Assembly (NCBI RefSeq): GCF_004362145.1
Contig: NZ_SNXC01000016.1
Span: forward strand, 62,001 to 126,000
Direction: 5' to 3'
Source of the DNA: Marinomonas balearica
GTDB lineage: Bacteria > Pseudomonadota > Gammaproteobacteria > Pseudomonadales > Marinomonadaceae
Length of the DNA: 64,000 nucleotides
Notes under the pieces: model-generated
The model's database searches: none
Told to the model about the DNA's origin: nothing
What the model saw: only the letters and a program-made list of their open reading frames with translations
In this document: positions 10,710-21,300 of the stretch, piece by piece
Layout: each line of letters starts with the position of its first letter
Numbering within the stretch: position 1 is the first letter of the stretch
Made by a program: the position numbers and the translations under genes

Positions 10710-12394
10710 AAACTTGCTTCCCAAAACCATTCCTTGTTTGAGGGAACAGCGGTGATTTTTGTTTCTATACGCTCCGATATATCGGCATAAGCACTAAAAA
10801 AGGCATGTAGAACAGAGCCAAAAAAATAGACATCGGCGCTGGAACTAAAGCCCGCTTCGCTAACGGTTAATTCGAAACAAATGATATTAAACAGAATGCC
10901 TTTTTTCACCCGCTGCTGACGAGTTTGAGTCAGCCCGTCTATACCTAAAATTCGGTTCTTATTTTCTTCAAGGCCACTCCAATCAAACAGCCCTAATAAA
11001 GCGCGAAGTTTATTTGCACTGTCCAGAAGGGTAAGGTTTTGAGACAGCATTGACACCAATTGCCAACCAAAATCATGATTTGACGGCGGCTCCATAACCT
11101 TGCTGGGTCTGGAGATATTGCGAACAGATACGGATTGCTCAATTTCTGGCGGTAATTCACAGACATCGCCAACATCTAAGTACTTTCTTGGATAATTGTT
11201 ATTCGTCGCGGTTAACCCAATACTCAGAGTCTGCTCATCCATATTCTGTGGGCCCGCTAACGAAATGTAATGCTGCCACTTCCCCGTAGAGCTTCGCTTC
11301 AATTGTGCCATGAAGGTCGAATCTTGTTCCGACCGATAATCAAGCTTGTGTAGCGATTTATACTCAGTAACAGATCCCGTTTTTAAATCACGACTGGCAA
11401 CCTCGGAAATCCAATAAGCGCTTGCTTGGCTCCCGCATTCCCTATCAACACTCACAAGAAAATCTGGGAGCTTAGAGCACGCTTTTATGGGTTCAGCTTC
11501 TGCTGGAAAAGTATTAATTCCAGATACACTGTTAAGTCGAAACGTTTGTCGATCCACCTTATGCGTCGATGGCAAAAAAACATCTGTCTGTATCGTTACC
11601 GTTAACCTTTGAGCACTGTCTTCAAGCAGCGAATAATCTAAGTTCGTTAATTCAATGAACATAAAGCGATCACGTGCGTTAAAGTAATCAAACAAAATGT
11701 TATAAGCTGCGTGACCTTGCTCATAGCTTGGAAGAGTATTCGCGTCGATGCTCAGCCGAGAAGCCGAAATGGCAGCGTCGCCCTGTCTATCGTTAATTTC
11801 TAAACCATACATGGCTGTGGCATTGGTCAACGCTTCATAAAGAACATATGCAAGTGAGCGGTCACAATTCAGGAACATAGGAAGGCGTTTAACTTGAATA
11901 TCAGCCCACGCAACACCGACATTTTTCTCTAATTCGATAACCAGCTTCGTTCCTCGTCCCAACACGTCAGTCGCTTTAATATCCTGTATTTGAAACGGAA
12001 CAAGCTCGATATCCGAAGTCGTTTGAAAGTGACACTTTATGTCATCGGGCCCTTTATATTGAGACGAAATAACTGTTCCTTTAGGAAGGCCAACCACACT
12101 GTTTGAGACATTTGAACTGGAAAACTCAAGCACCAGATGAGATGGAAACGGTCGACATAGTGATGGAGCAAGTTGATCTAGAAGGCTTTGGCTAAGCTCA
12201 GGTACAGAGTCATCTAATCGCTCACGTATCTTTGAAGTCAGAAACGCCATACCTTCGAGAAGTCGCTCAACATACGGATCTCGATCTCGAACGGCACTGA
12301 GGCTCAACATCGCAGCTTGTTCTGGGTAAGCCTTAGCAAACTCCTGCGACTCTTCTTTTAGTAAGCGTAACTCCGCCTCAAAATATTCCTTCAA
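10694..12394 (-). CDS. tssF: T6SS baseplate subunit TssF
   Basis: Large baseplate wedge protein (566 residues, normal for the ImpG/VasA family). The first 90 residues are highly characteristic: an acidic helix with YFEAELRLLKEE, then DPYVERLLEGMAFLTSKI and PELSQSLLDQLAPSLCRPFPS. It forms a TssF2-TssG wedge that recruits TssK. It lies 27 bases after tssE and overlaps tssG, as is usual for this module, so the three baseplate genes are probably co-translated. Confidence 0.95.
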   Translation of the reverse strand: MKEYFEAELRLLKEESQEFAKAYPEQAAMLSLSAVRDRDPYVERLLEGMAFLTSKIRERLDDSVPELSQSLLDQLAPSLCRPFPSHLVLEFSSSNVSNSVVGLPKGTVISSQYKGPDDIKCHFQTTSDIELVPFQIQDIKATDVLGRGTKLVIELEKNVGVAWADIQVKRLPMFLNCDRSLAYVLYEALTNATAMYGLEINDRQGDAAISASRLSIDANTLPSYEQGHAAYNILFDYFNARDRFMFIELTNLDYSLLEDSAQRLTVTIQTDVFLPSTHKVDRQTFRLNSVSGINTFPAEAEPIKACSKLPDFLVSVDRECGSQASAYWISEVASRDLKTGSVTEYKSLHKLDYRSEQDSTFMAQLKRSSTGKWQHYISLAGPQNMDEQTLSIGLTATNNNYPRKYLDVGDVCELPPEIEQSVSVRNISRPSKVMEPPSNHDFGWQLVSMLSQNLTLLDSANKLRALLGLFDWSGLEENKNRILGIDGLTQTRQQRVKKGILFNIICFELTVSEAGFSSSADVYFFGSVLHAFFSAYADISERIETKITAVPSNKEWFWEASLCIES

Positions 12395-12421
12395 ACCGAC
12401 CTTCCCTTGCGAACGTTTAAA

Positions 12422-12853
12422 CTAATATCCATATTGATGTGAAACACTGGACGGATTTGCGACTTCTGCCGTTCCACTGCTTTTAAAATTTGTCTTGAAG
12501 GAAATCGCCTGTCCATTATGCGTCTTTCCCGTTATCCGAATAGACACAACACCCGAGTTCAAATCTCTGGGTAGCGGTATAACATGAACCCCCGTCAGCC
12601 GAGGTTCGTATTTTTCCACGATTTTTTTGACGGCAATTGCGATATCATCCTCAGAGTACGGTAAGGCTTGATAGAGTTTATTTAAATCAGGCATTCCATA
12701 ATCCGGCAAATGCGACAAACTACCTTGCCTCGCATTTAACAGCCTGACCAGATGATCGTGAATGCTCATTAGATAATCTTCATACGCCGGAAAATCACTG
12801 AGCTGTGACCCCGTCATATGTTGCTGACTCAACACTTCATACAATGACAGCAC
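12422..12853 (-). CDS. tssE: T6SS baseplate subunit TssE (gp25-like)
   Basis: Small baseplate protein homologous to phage T4 gp25, which nucleates sheath assembly. The 143-residue sequence shows the gp25 features: SIHDHLVRLLNARQGS, DYGMPDLNKLYQAL and the basic motif YEPRLTGVHV. Translation appears to start at a GTG with CAGGGA seven bases upstream. It is the first gene after the terminator that follows hcp, so its expression depends on read-through or on a promoter not recognised here. Confidence 0.93.
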   Translation of the reverse strand: MLSLYEVLSQQHMTGSQLSDFPAYEDYLMSIHDHLVRLLNARQGSLSHLPDYGMPDLNKLYQALPYSEDDIAIAVKKIVEKYEPRLTGVHVIPLPRDLNSGVVSIRITGKTHNGQAISFKTNFKSSGTAEVANPSSVSHQYGY

Positions 12854-12895
12854 AATACGTCCCTGTAATTAATACGCTGTACCGATCCAAATGCG

Positions 12896-12921
12896 AAAAA
12901 AGGGCGCGCTTTCGCGCACCC
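12896..12921 (-). terminator. Intrinsic terminator directly after hcp
   Basis: On the minus strand an 8-bp GC-rich stem (GGGTGCGC / GCGCGCCC, one G-U pair) closes a GAAA tetraloop and is followed by six T residues. It lies 37 bases past the hcp stop codon and inside the T6SS gene series, so it should act as a partial terminator between hcp and tssE. Confidence 0.85.
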
Positions 12922-12957
12922 CCGAGCAATTGGACTCAAGGAAAAGGAAGTCGAGTA

Positions 12958-13443
12958 TTATCGACCTTCAATCCATGAATCAGAAAACTCAATGTTGCCA
13001 TCTAGGAACGTCCAAGTGATTTTCTGATAACGAATCGCTATTTCCTCTAGGTGAGGGTAACGCTCTTTATCAAGATCCTTAACGTTTGCCATAGTTGGAC
13101 TAACGGACGTCACTTTTACACCCTCAAGTGTATGACGGAAGTACTCGACCTCAGTCCCAGTTTCATCGATTTTATACCAGCTAAGCACGAGGCTATTCAG
13201 CGTTTGACCGTTACTGCACGCCTTGTAAAGATACGGAGTCGCAGCGTCATACGCTTTCGTGATAATCAAAGGTTCGTGTTTACGAGTGCCTGTTAACTCA
13301 CCAGTATCTCGGTCAGTAGGAATGCGAAGTTCGTGATCAAAAGCAAGAATTTCGATTGAACCTTCACGCCCCGCAACTGTTACAGAACCCTGTACGTCGT
13401 TACCTTGATCATCCGTAAGCCACATGTAAGCAGGAATTGCCAT
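12958..13443 (-). CDS. hcp: T6SS inner-tube protein Hcp (TssD)
   Basis: Forms stacked hexameric rings that make the expelled tube. The 161-residue protein begins MAIPAYMWLTDDQG and contains HELRIPTD, THEPLIITK-like (KHEPLIITKAYD) and the C-terminal TWTFLDGNIEFSDSW, all typical of the Hcp1 family. The frame is open ten codons further upstream, but AAGGAG seven to eight bases before the ATG at 13441-13443 fixes the start. It is separated from tssC by 190 bases holding inverted repeats and is followed by a strong terminator, an arrangement suited to making more Hcp than other components. Confidence 0.96.
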   Translation of the reverse strand: MAIPAYMWLTDDQGNDVQGSVTVAGREGSIEILAFDHELRIPTDRDTGELTGTRKHEPLIITKAYDAATPYLYKACSNGQTLNSLVLSWYKIDETGTEVEYFRHTLEGVKVTSVSPTMANVKDLDKERYPHLEEIAIRYQKITWTFLDGNIEFSDSWIEGR

Positions 13444-13483
13444 TAAATATCTCCTTATATTAATTTCCAAAAAATAAATGTTG

Positions 13484-13504
13484 TGTATTTCTTAGAGAAA
13501 TACA
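13484..13504. promoter_or_regulatory. Inverted repeat in the hcp leader
   Basis: A perfect 9-bp inverted repeat with a 3-base centre (TGTATTTCT-TAG-AGAAATACA). A second pair, TGTTGTG at 13479-13485 with CACAACA at 13514-13520, could extend the fold. No T-run follows in either direction, so it is more likely an operator or a 5'-leader structure than a terminator. Confidence 0.5.
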
Positions 13505-13632
13505 TTCCCAACGCACAACAAGAATATTGCACGCCAACGTTTGAGAATTCTTTGAAAAGCAGACGATGGAGGGGGATTGATATCCGAAGTACTCCGTACT
13601 CTCCTCACCGTCGCGCTTGTAAATTTAGTCCA

Positions 13633-15156
13633 TTAAACTTCTGGCATTTGAGAAACAAGTGAAAGCTTCACATCGACGCCTTCGACTTGAAAATGCGGTT
13701 GCACATGCATGTTTACAAAGTAGTATCCCGGATTATCTTCAGACTCACTTACGAACACACGCCCATCTTTTAGAGGATGAGTTGCAGCAAGTTCTGGATC
13801 AGGATTGTTCATCTTCGTTACCAAGCCCTGTAACCACGCATTAAGCTCGTTTTCGAGATCCTGACGAGATTTCAAAGAGCCGATATTTTCGCGCTGCAAA
13901 ATCTTTAAGTACTGAGCAATACGAGACACTAAAAAGATATATGGCAACCTCGAATTGATTCGGGCGTTTGCCGTATCTTCAGCTTCGTCACACTCCATAG
14001 GTCTCTGTGATGAATTCGCAGAGAAGAAACAAGCATAATCGCTGTTTTTATAATAACTCAGCGGGATGAACCCATGATCTGCAAATTCCAGTTCCTTCGT
14101 TTCTGAAATCAGAACTTCAGTCGGGATTTTAGACTCGGTACCGCGACCAGACTGGTAAAAGTGTATTGGCAACTTATCCAATTTACCGCCAGATTCAGGT
14201 CCGCGAATATTGACAGTCCAACCATTTTTCTTAAAGCTACGAGTCATGTTTGCTGCGAAAGCAAATGCAGAATTCCCCCATAAATAGCGATTATGCTGCT
14301 CGCCTTTAACGCCCTCACGATAGTTAAAAGAACGAATGGGGTTTTCTTCTCCGTAAGGTAAACGCAACAGAAAACGCGGAAAAACTAACCCGACATAGCG
14401 AGAATCTTCCGTTTCACGAAAGCCTTTCCATCGAATGTATTCAGCACGGTCCATATAGGTACCGATATCCTGAATTTTAGGAATTTCTTCGACGCTTTCC
14501 TTATCAAAAAACTCTGGGCCAATCGCACTGATGAATGGACAATGTGCAGCACTGGCTACTTTCGACACTTCAGTTAACAACTCAACGTCAGCTCCCGTAC
14601 GATCAAACTCGAAATTAGCAATCATTGCCGTAACAGGCTCACCACCAGGTGTATCGTATTCCTGAGTATAAATTTGATCGAATAAGCCCGATTGAGTCGT
14701 ATCAGGAGACTCTTCAAAGTCTTCTCTAAGCGACTCTTTAGTACAGTCCAATAGCTCAATTTTCATATTCGCTTTAAAATCTGTACGGTCGACCAAAAAC
14801 TTAAGACCTCGCCACGATGACTCCACTTTCTGGAAATCTTTGTGATGCAGCACTTCGTCTAATTGCGCACTTATTACGCTGTCGATGGTCGCGATATACT
14901 GGTCTAAAAGCGTCTTATCAATGCGCTCAATTTGTGTGCCCGACTCCAACGCTAGCTCAAAGAATACTTTCAGTGCTGCTGTGATACGCTCATTTGTATC
15001 GACCTCAGCCATGTGCTTAGGGTTTTGAAATTTATTAATGTCTACCGGTGCGTCTACCGGATCCATTTGAATCAAGCCACACAATCGTTGGTAAACCGAA
15101 TCCTCAGCAAATTCGACGCTATGAGTTCCCGCAGATACAGTTTCTTGTACAGACAT
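13633..15156 (-). CDS. tssC: T6SS contractile sheath large subunit TssC
   Basis: With TssB forms the contractile sheath around the Hcp tube. The 507-residue protein has the family landmarks KFFELALESG, DQYIATIDSVISAQLDEVLHHKDFQKVESSWRGL region near residue 100, then SAIGPEFF, the RLPYGEENP motif and the C-terminal NPGYYFVNMHVQPHFQVEG. The stop of tssB and start of tssC share one base (TAATG), consistent with 1:1 synthesis of the two sheath proteins. Confidence 0.97.
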   Translation of the reverse strand: MSVQETVSAGTHSVEFAEDSVYQRLCGLIQMDPVDAPVDINKFQNPKHMAEVDTNERITAALKVFFELALESGTQIERIDKTLLDQYIATIDSVISAQLDEVLHHKDFQKVESSWRGLKFLVDRTDFKANMKIELLDCTKESLREDFEESPDTTQSGLFDQIYTQEYDTPGGEPVTAMIANFEFDRTGADVELLTEVSKVASAAHCPFISAIGPEFFDKESVEEIPKIQDIGTYMDRAEYIRWKGFRETEDSRYVGLVFPRFLLRLPYGEENPIRSFNYREGVKGEQHNRYLWGNSAFAFAANMTRSFKKNGWTVNIRGPESGGKLDKLPIHFYQSGRGTESKIPTEVLISETKELEFADHGFIPLSYYKNSDYACFFSANSSQRPMECDEAEDTANARINSRLPYIFLVSRIAQYLKILQRENIGSLKSRQDLENELNAWLQGLVTKMNNPDPELAATHPLKDGRVFVSESEDNPGYYFVNMHVQPHFQVEGVDVKLSLVSQMPEV

Positions 15157-15677
15157 TATTGAGCTCCCTCAGCGTTTTCCAAAGAGCGTTCTTCTACTAA
15201 CGCTTTCAACTCGGTTTTCAGCGCATCCATATCTGGCTGAGTATTTAAAATACGCTCTACTTCTTTTCGTAACGTCGCATTGTCCAGCAAGTTCGATTTA
15301 AGATCTTTTAACAGATTTCGCATGGATAACAGATCACTCAGTTCAGGAATCTGAGCGGCAACCTGCTCAGGGTGGAAAGAATCAAAGCGAGAGGCTGTAA
15401 GGTTTACAGAAATATCACCTGCACCCTCTTTTATTCTATTTGGCACAGCAAATTCCATTTTCGGTGCCATATTCGCAATCACCTTCTCTAGGTTATTGCC
15501 ATTAATATTAATTCGCTCACGCTCCATCAGCTCACCGTCTGACTGTCCATTACTAAAATCACCAACGACCAGCAACTTCATGGGTAATTCTTTTTTCTTT
15601 TTACCGCTGCCGCTGTCTAAATCCAGCGCGATATTAACGCGAGCGCGAGGTATTTCGCTTTGAAAACTATCCGACAT
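15156..15677 (-). CDS. tssB: T6SS contractile sheath small subunit TssB
   Basis: Sheath partner of TssC. The sequence starts MSDSFQSEIPRARVNIALDL and continues with KELPMKLLVVGDFSNGQ, the conserved N-terminal core of VipA/TssB; length 173 is usual. The frame extends nine codons upstream, but AAGGAAGGG directly before the ATG at 15675-15677 decides the start. The gene lies 55 bases downstream of tssA. Confidence 0.96.
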   Translation of the reverse strand: MSDSFQSEIPRARVNIALDLDSGSGKKKKELPMKLLVVGDFSNGQSDGELMERERININGNNLEKVIANMAPKMEFAVPNRIKEGAGDISVNLTASRFDSFHPEQVAAQIPELSDLLSMRNLLKDLKSNLLDNATLRKEVERILNTQPDMDALKTELKALVEERSLENAEGAQ

Positions 15678-15732
15678 ATTCCCTTCCTTAAAATGATATT
15701 CCATTGAACAAAATGGGCATTTTAGCCACTGA

Positions 15733-17322
15733 TCACAACCAATCTACCGCCAAAGAAACGTCTGTCGCACACATACGCGACTGTAAACGTAAGAGCTCTC
15801 TTTCAGTATGCGATTTACTTTCCTGATCGGAACTTTGTCCGATCACATCCTTCAACGCCAGATACTTTTGTCGCCAGATTTTCATCGCTAAATTTGGCAA
15901 AAGAACCGACGTATTCGTCTCATCTACTTGTTTATCCAAGGCGTCAAGTAACGCCAGAGCGGCGTCCGTTAACCCCTCTTCATAGCAAATACAAGCCTGT
16001 GCTAACTGAACTGTAAGCTGTTGTGCTATGTCTGAGCCTTGTTCTTTCTTCAGCCATGCGAGCGCCATGGCCAACCCTTTTTCTTCTTTTAGTGTGCGTG
16101 CTTTCGTCAAATAGTCATCTTGCTCTGCATTGTTCGAGCTTACTTTAAATTGGCTTTCTACTTGCTCATACCACGCCGCTCCCGCTCCAGTGAAGAAGCC
16201 CACACCATTTTCAAAACTGAGCCTTTTTAAATTTGGAAGTCGAGTTAATAATGCATGCACCAACAATTCAATGTTCACATAAACCGATTTCAAGCCCGCC
16301 TTCTGAGCACTGACGGCACTCCACCTCTGAATATCAAAACTAAACAGCCCACCTGACTCCATGAAAGCATCTTCGGCCGCTAAAAACGCCTCAATCCAAT
16401 TTTCACTTTCATACGCGGCACGGATTTTATTAATACTTGCATCTCGCGGAGCGGGAACGCGTGTTTTATTGTTCTCATTTGCAGGCAATTTAAGGTCGCC
16501 CCACTTTACCGCCCGAGCAAGACAAACCATCGCACCATATTCCTGCTTGCTTCGATAATGCTTTAGCAACTGTCTATGCGTTTGTACAAGCTGTGCATCA
16601 GAAGAAATGACCTCAACACCCGCATTACTTTGTTTTATACCAGCCGCTTGATGTGAAGCAGGGCGTTGTGTTTTATTGTGTTCAAGATCACTGGTACCAC
16701 TCGGCGAAGCGTTATTGTTTTTAGCTGAGCTGGATAACAAATTTTCTTTTTCTACGAGTTGTTTTTCAGTTTTAGCTAACCAAGTATTCAGGTCAGGCCA
16801 GCCAAAATCTTCAGTGTGTTTTTTTGCGAGCACGCATAACGCGTCAAACGCTTTTTTCAAATTTTGTGTCAACTTAAGCGACGGGGCATCGTCATTTTTT
16901 TGTACGAAAATTAATATTTTGCTTTGCAGAGGCCAAAGTAAAGCCATACGACGAGCTTTATCTTTCTCAGGAAAAAGTGCTCCGTCAAAGTTCTCTAACA
17001 GCTTTAGCAATAATAATATGCCTTTAAATAAGCCTAACGCGCCCTCAAGTTTACTTGCTGCAAGCAAGTAATATCCTGCCGCTCTCACGTCTTTTCCCAC
17101 TTGGGTGATCACGTTCTCAGCCAGATCTTTTATTTGCTTATAATTAACGTCTTGCTTCTTCTCCACTTCGGCTTTTAATTCGATAAAAAGATCATCGTAT
17201 CGAGGATCTACACCAGCCGCCGAAGGTTTGCCCTCAATGGGAGAGCAAAGCTGCTCAACCCATGACATCACTTCCGGATTCCACGCGATGTTCTCTTCCG
17301 AAAACATTTGCTCGGAGCTCAT
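15733..17322 (-). CDS. tssA: T6SS assembly protein TssA (ImpA N-terminal, VasJ-type C-terminal)
   Basis: Coordinates tube and sheath polymerisation on the baseplate. Residues about 20-140 match the ImpA N-terminal domain (PSAAGVDPRYDDLFIELKAE, then GALGLFKGILLLLKLLENFDG). A low-complexity linker around 195-235 leads into a C-terminal half of VasJ type (FDIQRWSAVSAQKAGL and similar). Length is 529. It overlaps tagF by four bases (ATGA). Which functional subclass of TssA it belongs to cannot be settled by eye. Confidence 0.88.
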   Translation of the reverse strand: MSSEQMFSEENIAWNPEVMSWVEQLCSPIEGKPSAAGVDPRYDDLFIELKAEVEKKQDVNYKQIKDLAENVITQVGKDVRAAGYYLLAASKLEGALGLFKGILLLLKLLENFDGALFPEKDKARRMALLWPLQSKILIFVQKNDDAPSLKLTQNLKKAFDALCVLAKKHTEDFGWPDLNTWLAKTEKQLVEKENLLSSSAKNNNASPSGTSDLEHNKTQRPASHQAAGIKQSNAGVEVISSDAQLVQTHRQLLKHYRSKQEYGAMVCLARAVKWGDLKLPANENNKTRVPAPRDASINKIRAAYESENWIEAFLAAEDAFMESGGLFSFDIQRWSAVSAQKAGLKSVYVNIELLVHALLTRLPNLKRLSFENGVGFFTGAGAAWYEQVESQFKVSSNNAEQDDYLTKARTLKEEKGLAMALAWLKKEQGSDIAQQLTVQLAQACICYEEGLTDAALALLDALDKQVDETNTSVLLPNLAMKIWRQKYLALKDVIGQSSDQESKSHTERELLRLQSRMCATDVSLAVDWL

Positions 17323-18356
17323 TTACCGTGTCCCCACGCAATAACCGCATCCAATAATAAAAGAGCGTTATTTGATAACATCTTTTCCGCCCAATTTTGA
17401 TCAACACAATGATTAAAAACCGGTGTGTCGGTGCATTGCTCCCCTAAGAAAGCTTTGTTTAAACGACTCGGGGTTAATGGGCGATCCAAAATATACAGGT
17501 GAGAATTTGTTTCATGCATGGACCAAATAAAATCAGGGCGCCATTCTTTTCCTGCCAACAACAAAGATAACAATTGAAACCAAAATAAAAGACTCAATTT
17601 AGCGGATGAAGCCGGACCTAAGGGTAACGTCAACTCACCATTCGCACCTTGATTGATGTAACGATCCACTTTCGCATGCAACATTGCTAACGCCGTCGTT
17701 TTACACCTAATGTCGTTTCCTAAAATGCTTTCGATCCAACTTGTAAACGATGTCGTAACCATGCTTTCCATTGAGGCGGATTTAAGCTGTTTAACAGAAG
17801 GAGTCGTATCAATCTTCTCCAGATCTTTAAGCCAATCCAGCTGTTCACTATTAGGCAGAGCAACAGGTAATTGAGAAAGATCCAGTAAGCGTTGAGATTG
17901 ACTCAACGAACTGTCAGCCACTTCAATGCTCTTGTTTGATAAAACTTGTTCAGCAGCAAACCACGCTAATGCAGGGCGAAAATACAAATCTGTTAACGTT
18001 AATCGAACAAAATAGCTAAAAGGGTATCGCCTTCCTAGGCGATCCGTACTGTCGTAAATTGCCCCCACAATAGTTTGTCGACCATGCCCTCCTACTAACG
18101 CAAATCCAACACTGTTCAGTCTTCGATCTTGATTACTTTGGCTTTCTTTTTGATCTAAATCCGTGACCCATTGCTTTAAACAATCATCAAGCTCCTGCGC
18201 TTCACGCGATGCAAGATTCTGACTTAAAAAGTCCGCATGGCTTGGCAATTTTCCTAGAAAACCAACAGACACAGCCGCAAGTCGATTTTTTTCAGCGTTA
18301 GCAGGTAGCTCATTTTGAGCATTTGCTTTGGATTTATCAGAACGAAAACCAAACAT
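17319..18356 (-). CDS. tagF: T6SS-associated protein TagF
   Basis: TagF proteins are post-translational repressors of T6SS firing, best known in the threonine phosphorylation pathway. The N-terminus shows the DUF2094 signature VGFLGKLPSHADFLSQN and, further on, VGFALVGGHGRQTIVGAIYDS and GRRYPFSYFVR. The 345-residue length suggests the standard domain plus a C-terminal extension. It shares one base with the tssM stop and overlaps tssA, so it sits inside the structural operon. The usual kinase (PpkA), phosphatase (PppA) and Fha partners are not in this window. Confidence 0.88.
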   Translation of the reverse strand: MFGFRSDKSKANAQNELPANAEKNRLAAVSVGFLGKLPSHADFLSQNLASREAQELDDCLKQWVTDLDQKESQSNQDRRLNSVGFALVGGHGRQTIVGAIYDSTDRLGRRYPFSYFVRLTLTDLYFRPALAWFAAEQVLSNKSIEVADSSLSQSQRLLDLSQLPVALPNSEQLDWLKDLEKIDTTPSVKQLKSASMESMVTTSFTSWIESILGNDIRCKTTALAMLHAKVDRYINQGANGELTLPLGPASSAKLSLLFWFQLLSLLLAGKEWRPDFIWSMHETNSHLYILDRPLTPSRLNKAFLGEQCTDTPVFNHCVDQNWAEKMLSNNALLLLDAVIAWGHGK

Positions 18357-21300
18357 TATCTTGCTCCGAATAAGCGTTTCGGTAGCTCGAAATCACCGAT
18401 TATGCTGGTATTGAGCACACTGCCTTCTCGATCTGCACGTATCCGATATTTAACCGATGTACTAGAAGTTCGCGCTAAGGAATCTGTCGTATCGCCTTCA
18501 AAATCCGCATTTAATTCAGCGCTCGAGTCATCATTCATCGGCCACTCTAGTTCAAACTCTGTTCCTCTAATGTGATGTACTATGGCTTTTTTGAGTAACC
18601 GGAGCAGTGCCCACTGGCCTGATTCTTCGAGCAATTCAGGATTGGAATCATAGGCAGTTTTTACTGTCACTTTCGCTCCACCTTGATTGTCGACGGGACG
18701 CCAAACAAACTCTCGCCACTCTTGTGGTTCATTACGATAGCGATAACGCTCTCCGTTCACCTCAAATAATGATTCCGTTACTCCCGGGACTGGTATTGGG
18801 TAAACGGCATACGACATTTTCATTTCAGTCGTACCTTGCTTAAATAAGGCTTGTGATATTCGATTTGCACCCGCTAAAGAATTGATAAATGAGCGATTCA
18901 CCCCAAGCCCTTGTTTAAGCCAGGTTCGATTACGCCATTTATTGTTTGAGTAGCGTAAGAATGGCTCAAGCTCATCTTTAAAAAACAGCCAGAAATCACC
19001 CGAATCAGGCAATAAAAGACCTTGTACATCCAAGGGGGCAGCATCCACTACATTGTCTTTGAACGGAAAACGACCATGAATCTTATCTAAATAAGAAGCA
19101 TATACACGACGTTCCCAATCTTGCTGAATTGCAGTTCTAGTGCTTGCTAGAATCGTCTTCCAAGCGTAGCTAAGCGGCGCTTTAAAAGGCTTACTCAACA
19201 CCTTACTTTCCAAAGGGGACATTTCTAATAAAATGTTGTTGACCTGAATCCACGTACTGTACAGCTGACGCTTGCCTGCCGTTTGCCCTGTAATAAGAGA
19301 GCGCGCATAGGATTTTGCTTCTGCGTTGATATCGGCAGAGGCCAATATATACTCAAACTCTTCACTCAATGCCCCCATCGCGTCTTGGTAAAGCACTAAA
19401 TTCGTATTTTCAGACACGCCTTTTTCAGGCTGAATGAGCGTCAACAGATCCGTGGCGGCAATTTCAAAATCGGGAATCAGCGGAATATCGATCGGTATTT
19501 GGTTTAAAGCACTGTCAGCGTGCTCTAAAAGGCCGTCGGCTTTTGCTTCGGTCTCTTCTGTATTTGCAAATTGCGCAAGCAACTGAACTTTATATTCAGG
19601 CTCAACAAGTGATATCTCGATCGCTATGCGATCAAACAGCGTTTTCCAAGGCGAGTTTTCAATACCTAATGCTTTTAATCCTTGAGTCGCTTCTGCGAGA
19701 TTTTTGAATGAAGACACTTTGACAGAGCGTAAAAACTGACTCCATGCATGAGCATAATCATTAAAATAGCGCTTTCTAATGTCTTTACGAAGTGTATGAA
19801 GAACGGATTCGTCTATTTCAGCGGAAGCTGCCTGAGATACACCCAGTACCCAATCACCTTTACTGGCCACTTCAGATACGTCTTCAATCCTTTGTGAAAC
19901 GTAATCAAACCACGCGCCTTGCGTAAAAATCCCATCAACAGACACATTGGAGTACATGACAGACAGTCCTGATTGACTCAAAACATCCGACAGTGACAAA
20001 GAAGGAAATCTGTTTTTTGCTTCTGCAATCAAGCGGCGATACAAAGCATCTGGATCTGCTTTTGTTGTTAGCTGAGATTGTGCAGTGGCGACTATATCTT
20101 CGGACTTTTCTGAAGCTGCTAGTAATAGCCAAGGGTTTTTATACCCTGGCGTATTTGTATTTGATTGATCGCCACGATGTCCTATGAAGCGTATTTCGCC
20201 CGTATTTAAGATACTCTCTGTTAAATACAGTTTTGCCATGTCTGAAAATAGCAACTGACGATCTTTAAAGTTCAAGCGAACTTCTGCGTCTTGATAAGAT
20301 CGATACCACATGTCGCCAATTGCTTGGCTAACGAACCCCATATCAAATCGGTCTTGATTGCTTGTCAGCATAAGATACGTTTTCAGTGATACATAATAGT
20401 CATCTTGTATATTCTGACGCTGAGCTGCGTCCAATGCCGGCCATGATTTAACATACTCATCCAATGACGACAGCAATGTAGGCACCGCTTTTTGATGAAT
20501 GGTATCCGCAATCGTATTTTCCAACAGCCTTTTGATGGCTTCGCCATGAGATTCAACAAAGCTGTATTGGTGTACAAGTTGAAGTGGCGAATAAGTTTGA
20601 ATATTTTCAAGTTTTTGATATTGCTGATACATACCAACGATCGCATTTAAACGGTCAAGTTCTGACGACGTTGTATCATTGACTCGCTGCATCAGCGTTT
20701 TTACCTTCGCCTCGTAATCGGCAATGAGAAGCTGGTTGGCAGTATAAGTTGTAAACAACCCAATACCCGATACGGTTAAAACACCTAAGATAGAAAGAAC
20801 CGTCGCTGTTTTGGCAAGGCGGCCTAATTTTTGGCGCTTTCGATTACCCCGTACCGCATCTTTTAAAGGGAAAATCACGTCTGAAAAAAGCTTATCGATA
20901 AAGTAACTTTGCTCTTTGTTTTTTGCTTTCGAAAACCGACGTCCGACTTTTGCGAACACGCTCTTTAGGGCATTGGAGCTGCGCTCCAATGTGTCGCCTT
21001 CTTGCGTACCGGAAGTAAAGTAGACACCGGCAAACCAAGGAGATTCATGGTAGGGGTTATCCTTAAAAAGGAGTCTTAATAATTCGTTTAATTTATCTAC
21101 TGCGCCAGAAAACTGATTCGGGAACTGAAAGGCTTCAACTTTGTTCGTTGCATCGGTAGCCAGATTTACTTTTTGTATTGTTTGTTCTAACAGGCGCTCA
21201 TACAAATCGTTTAATCGTGTTTCTACAACCGCTGCAATATCAACACTTTTGTTTTCTGTTTCCTCTAGCGTGTATATCCCCCAAGGACTCTTCGTTTCAT

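Noticed and set aside
16676..17071. 131-residue plus-strand frame opposite tssA
   Set aside because: Entirely antisense to the ImpA-type N-terminal region and linker; no independent evidence.
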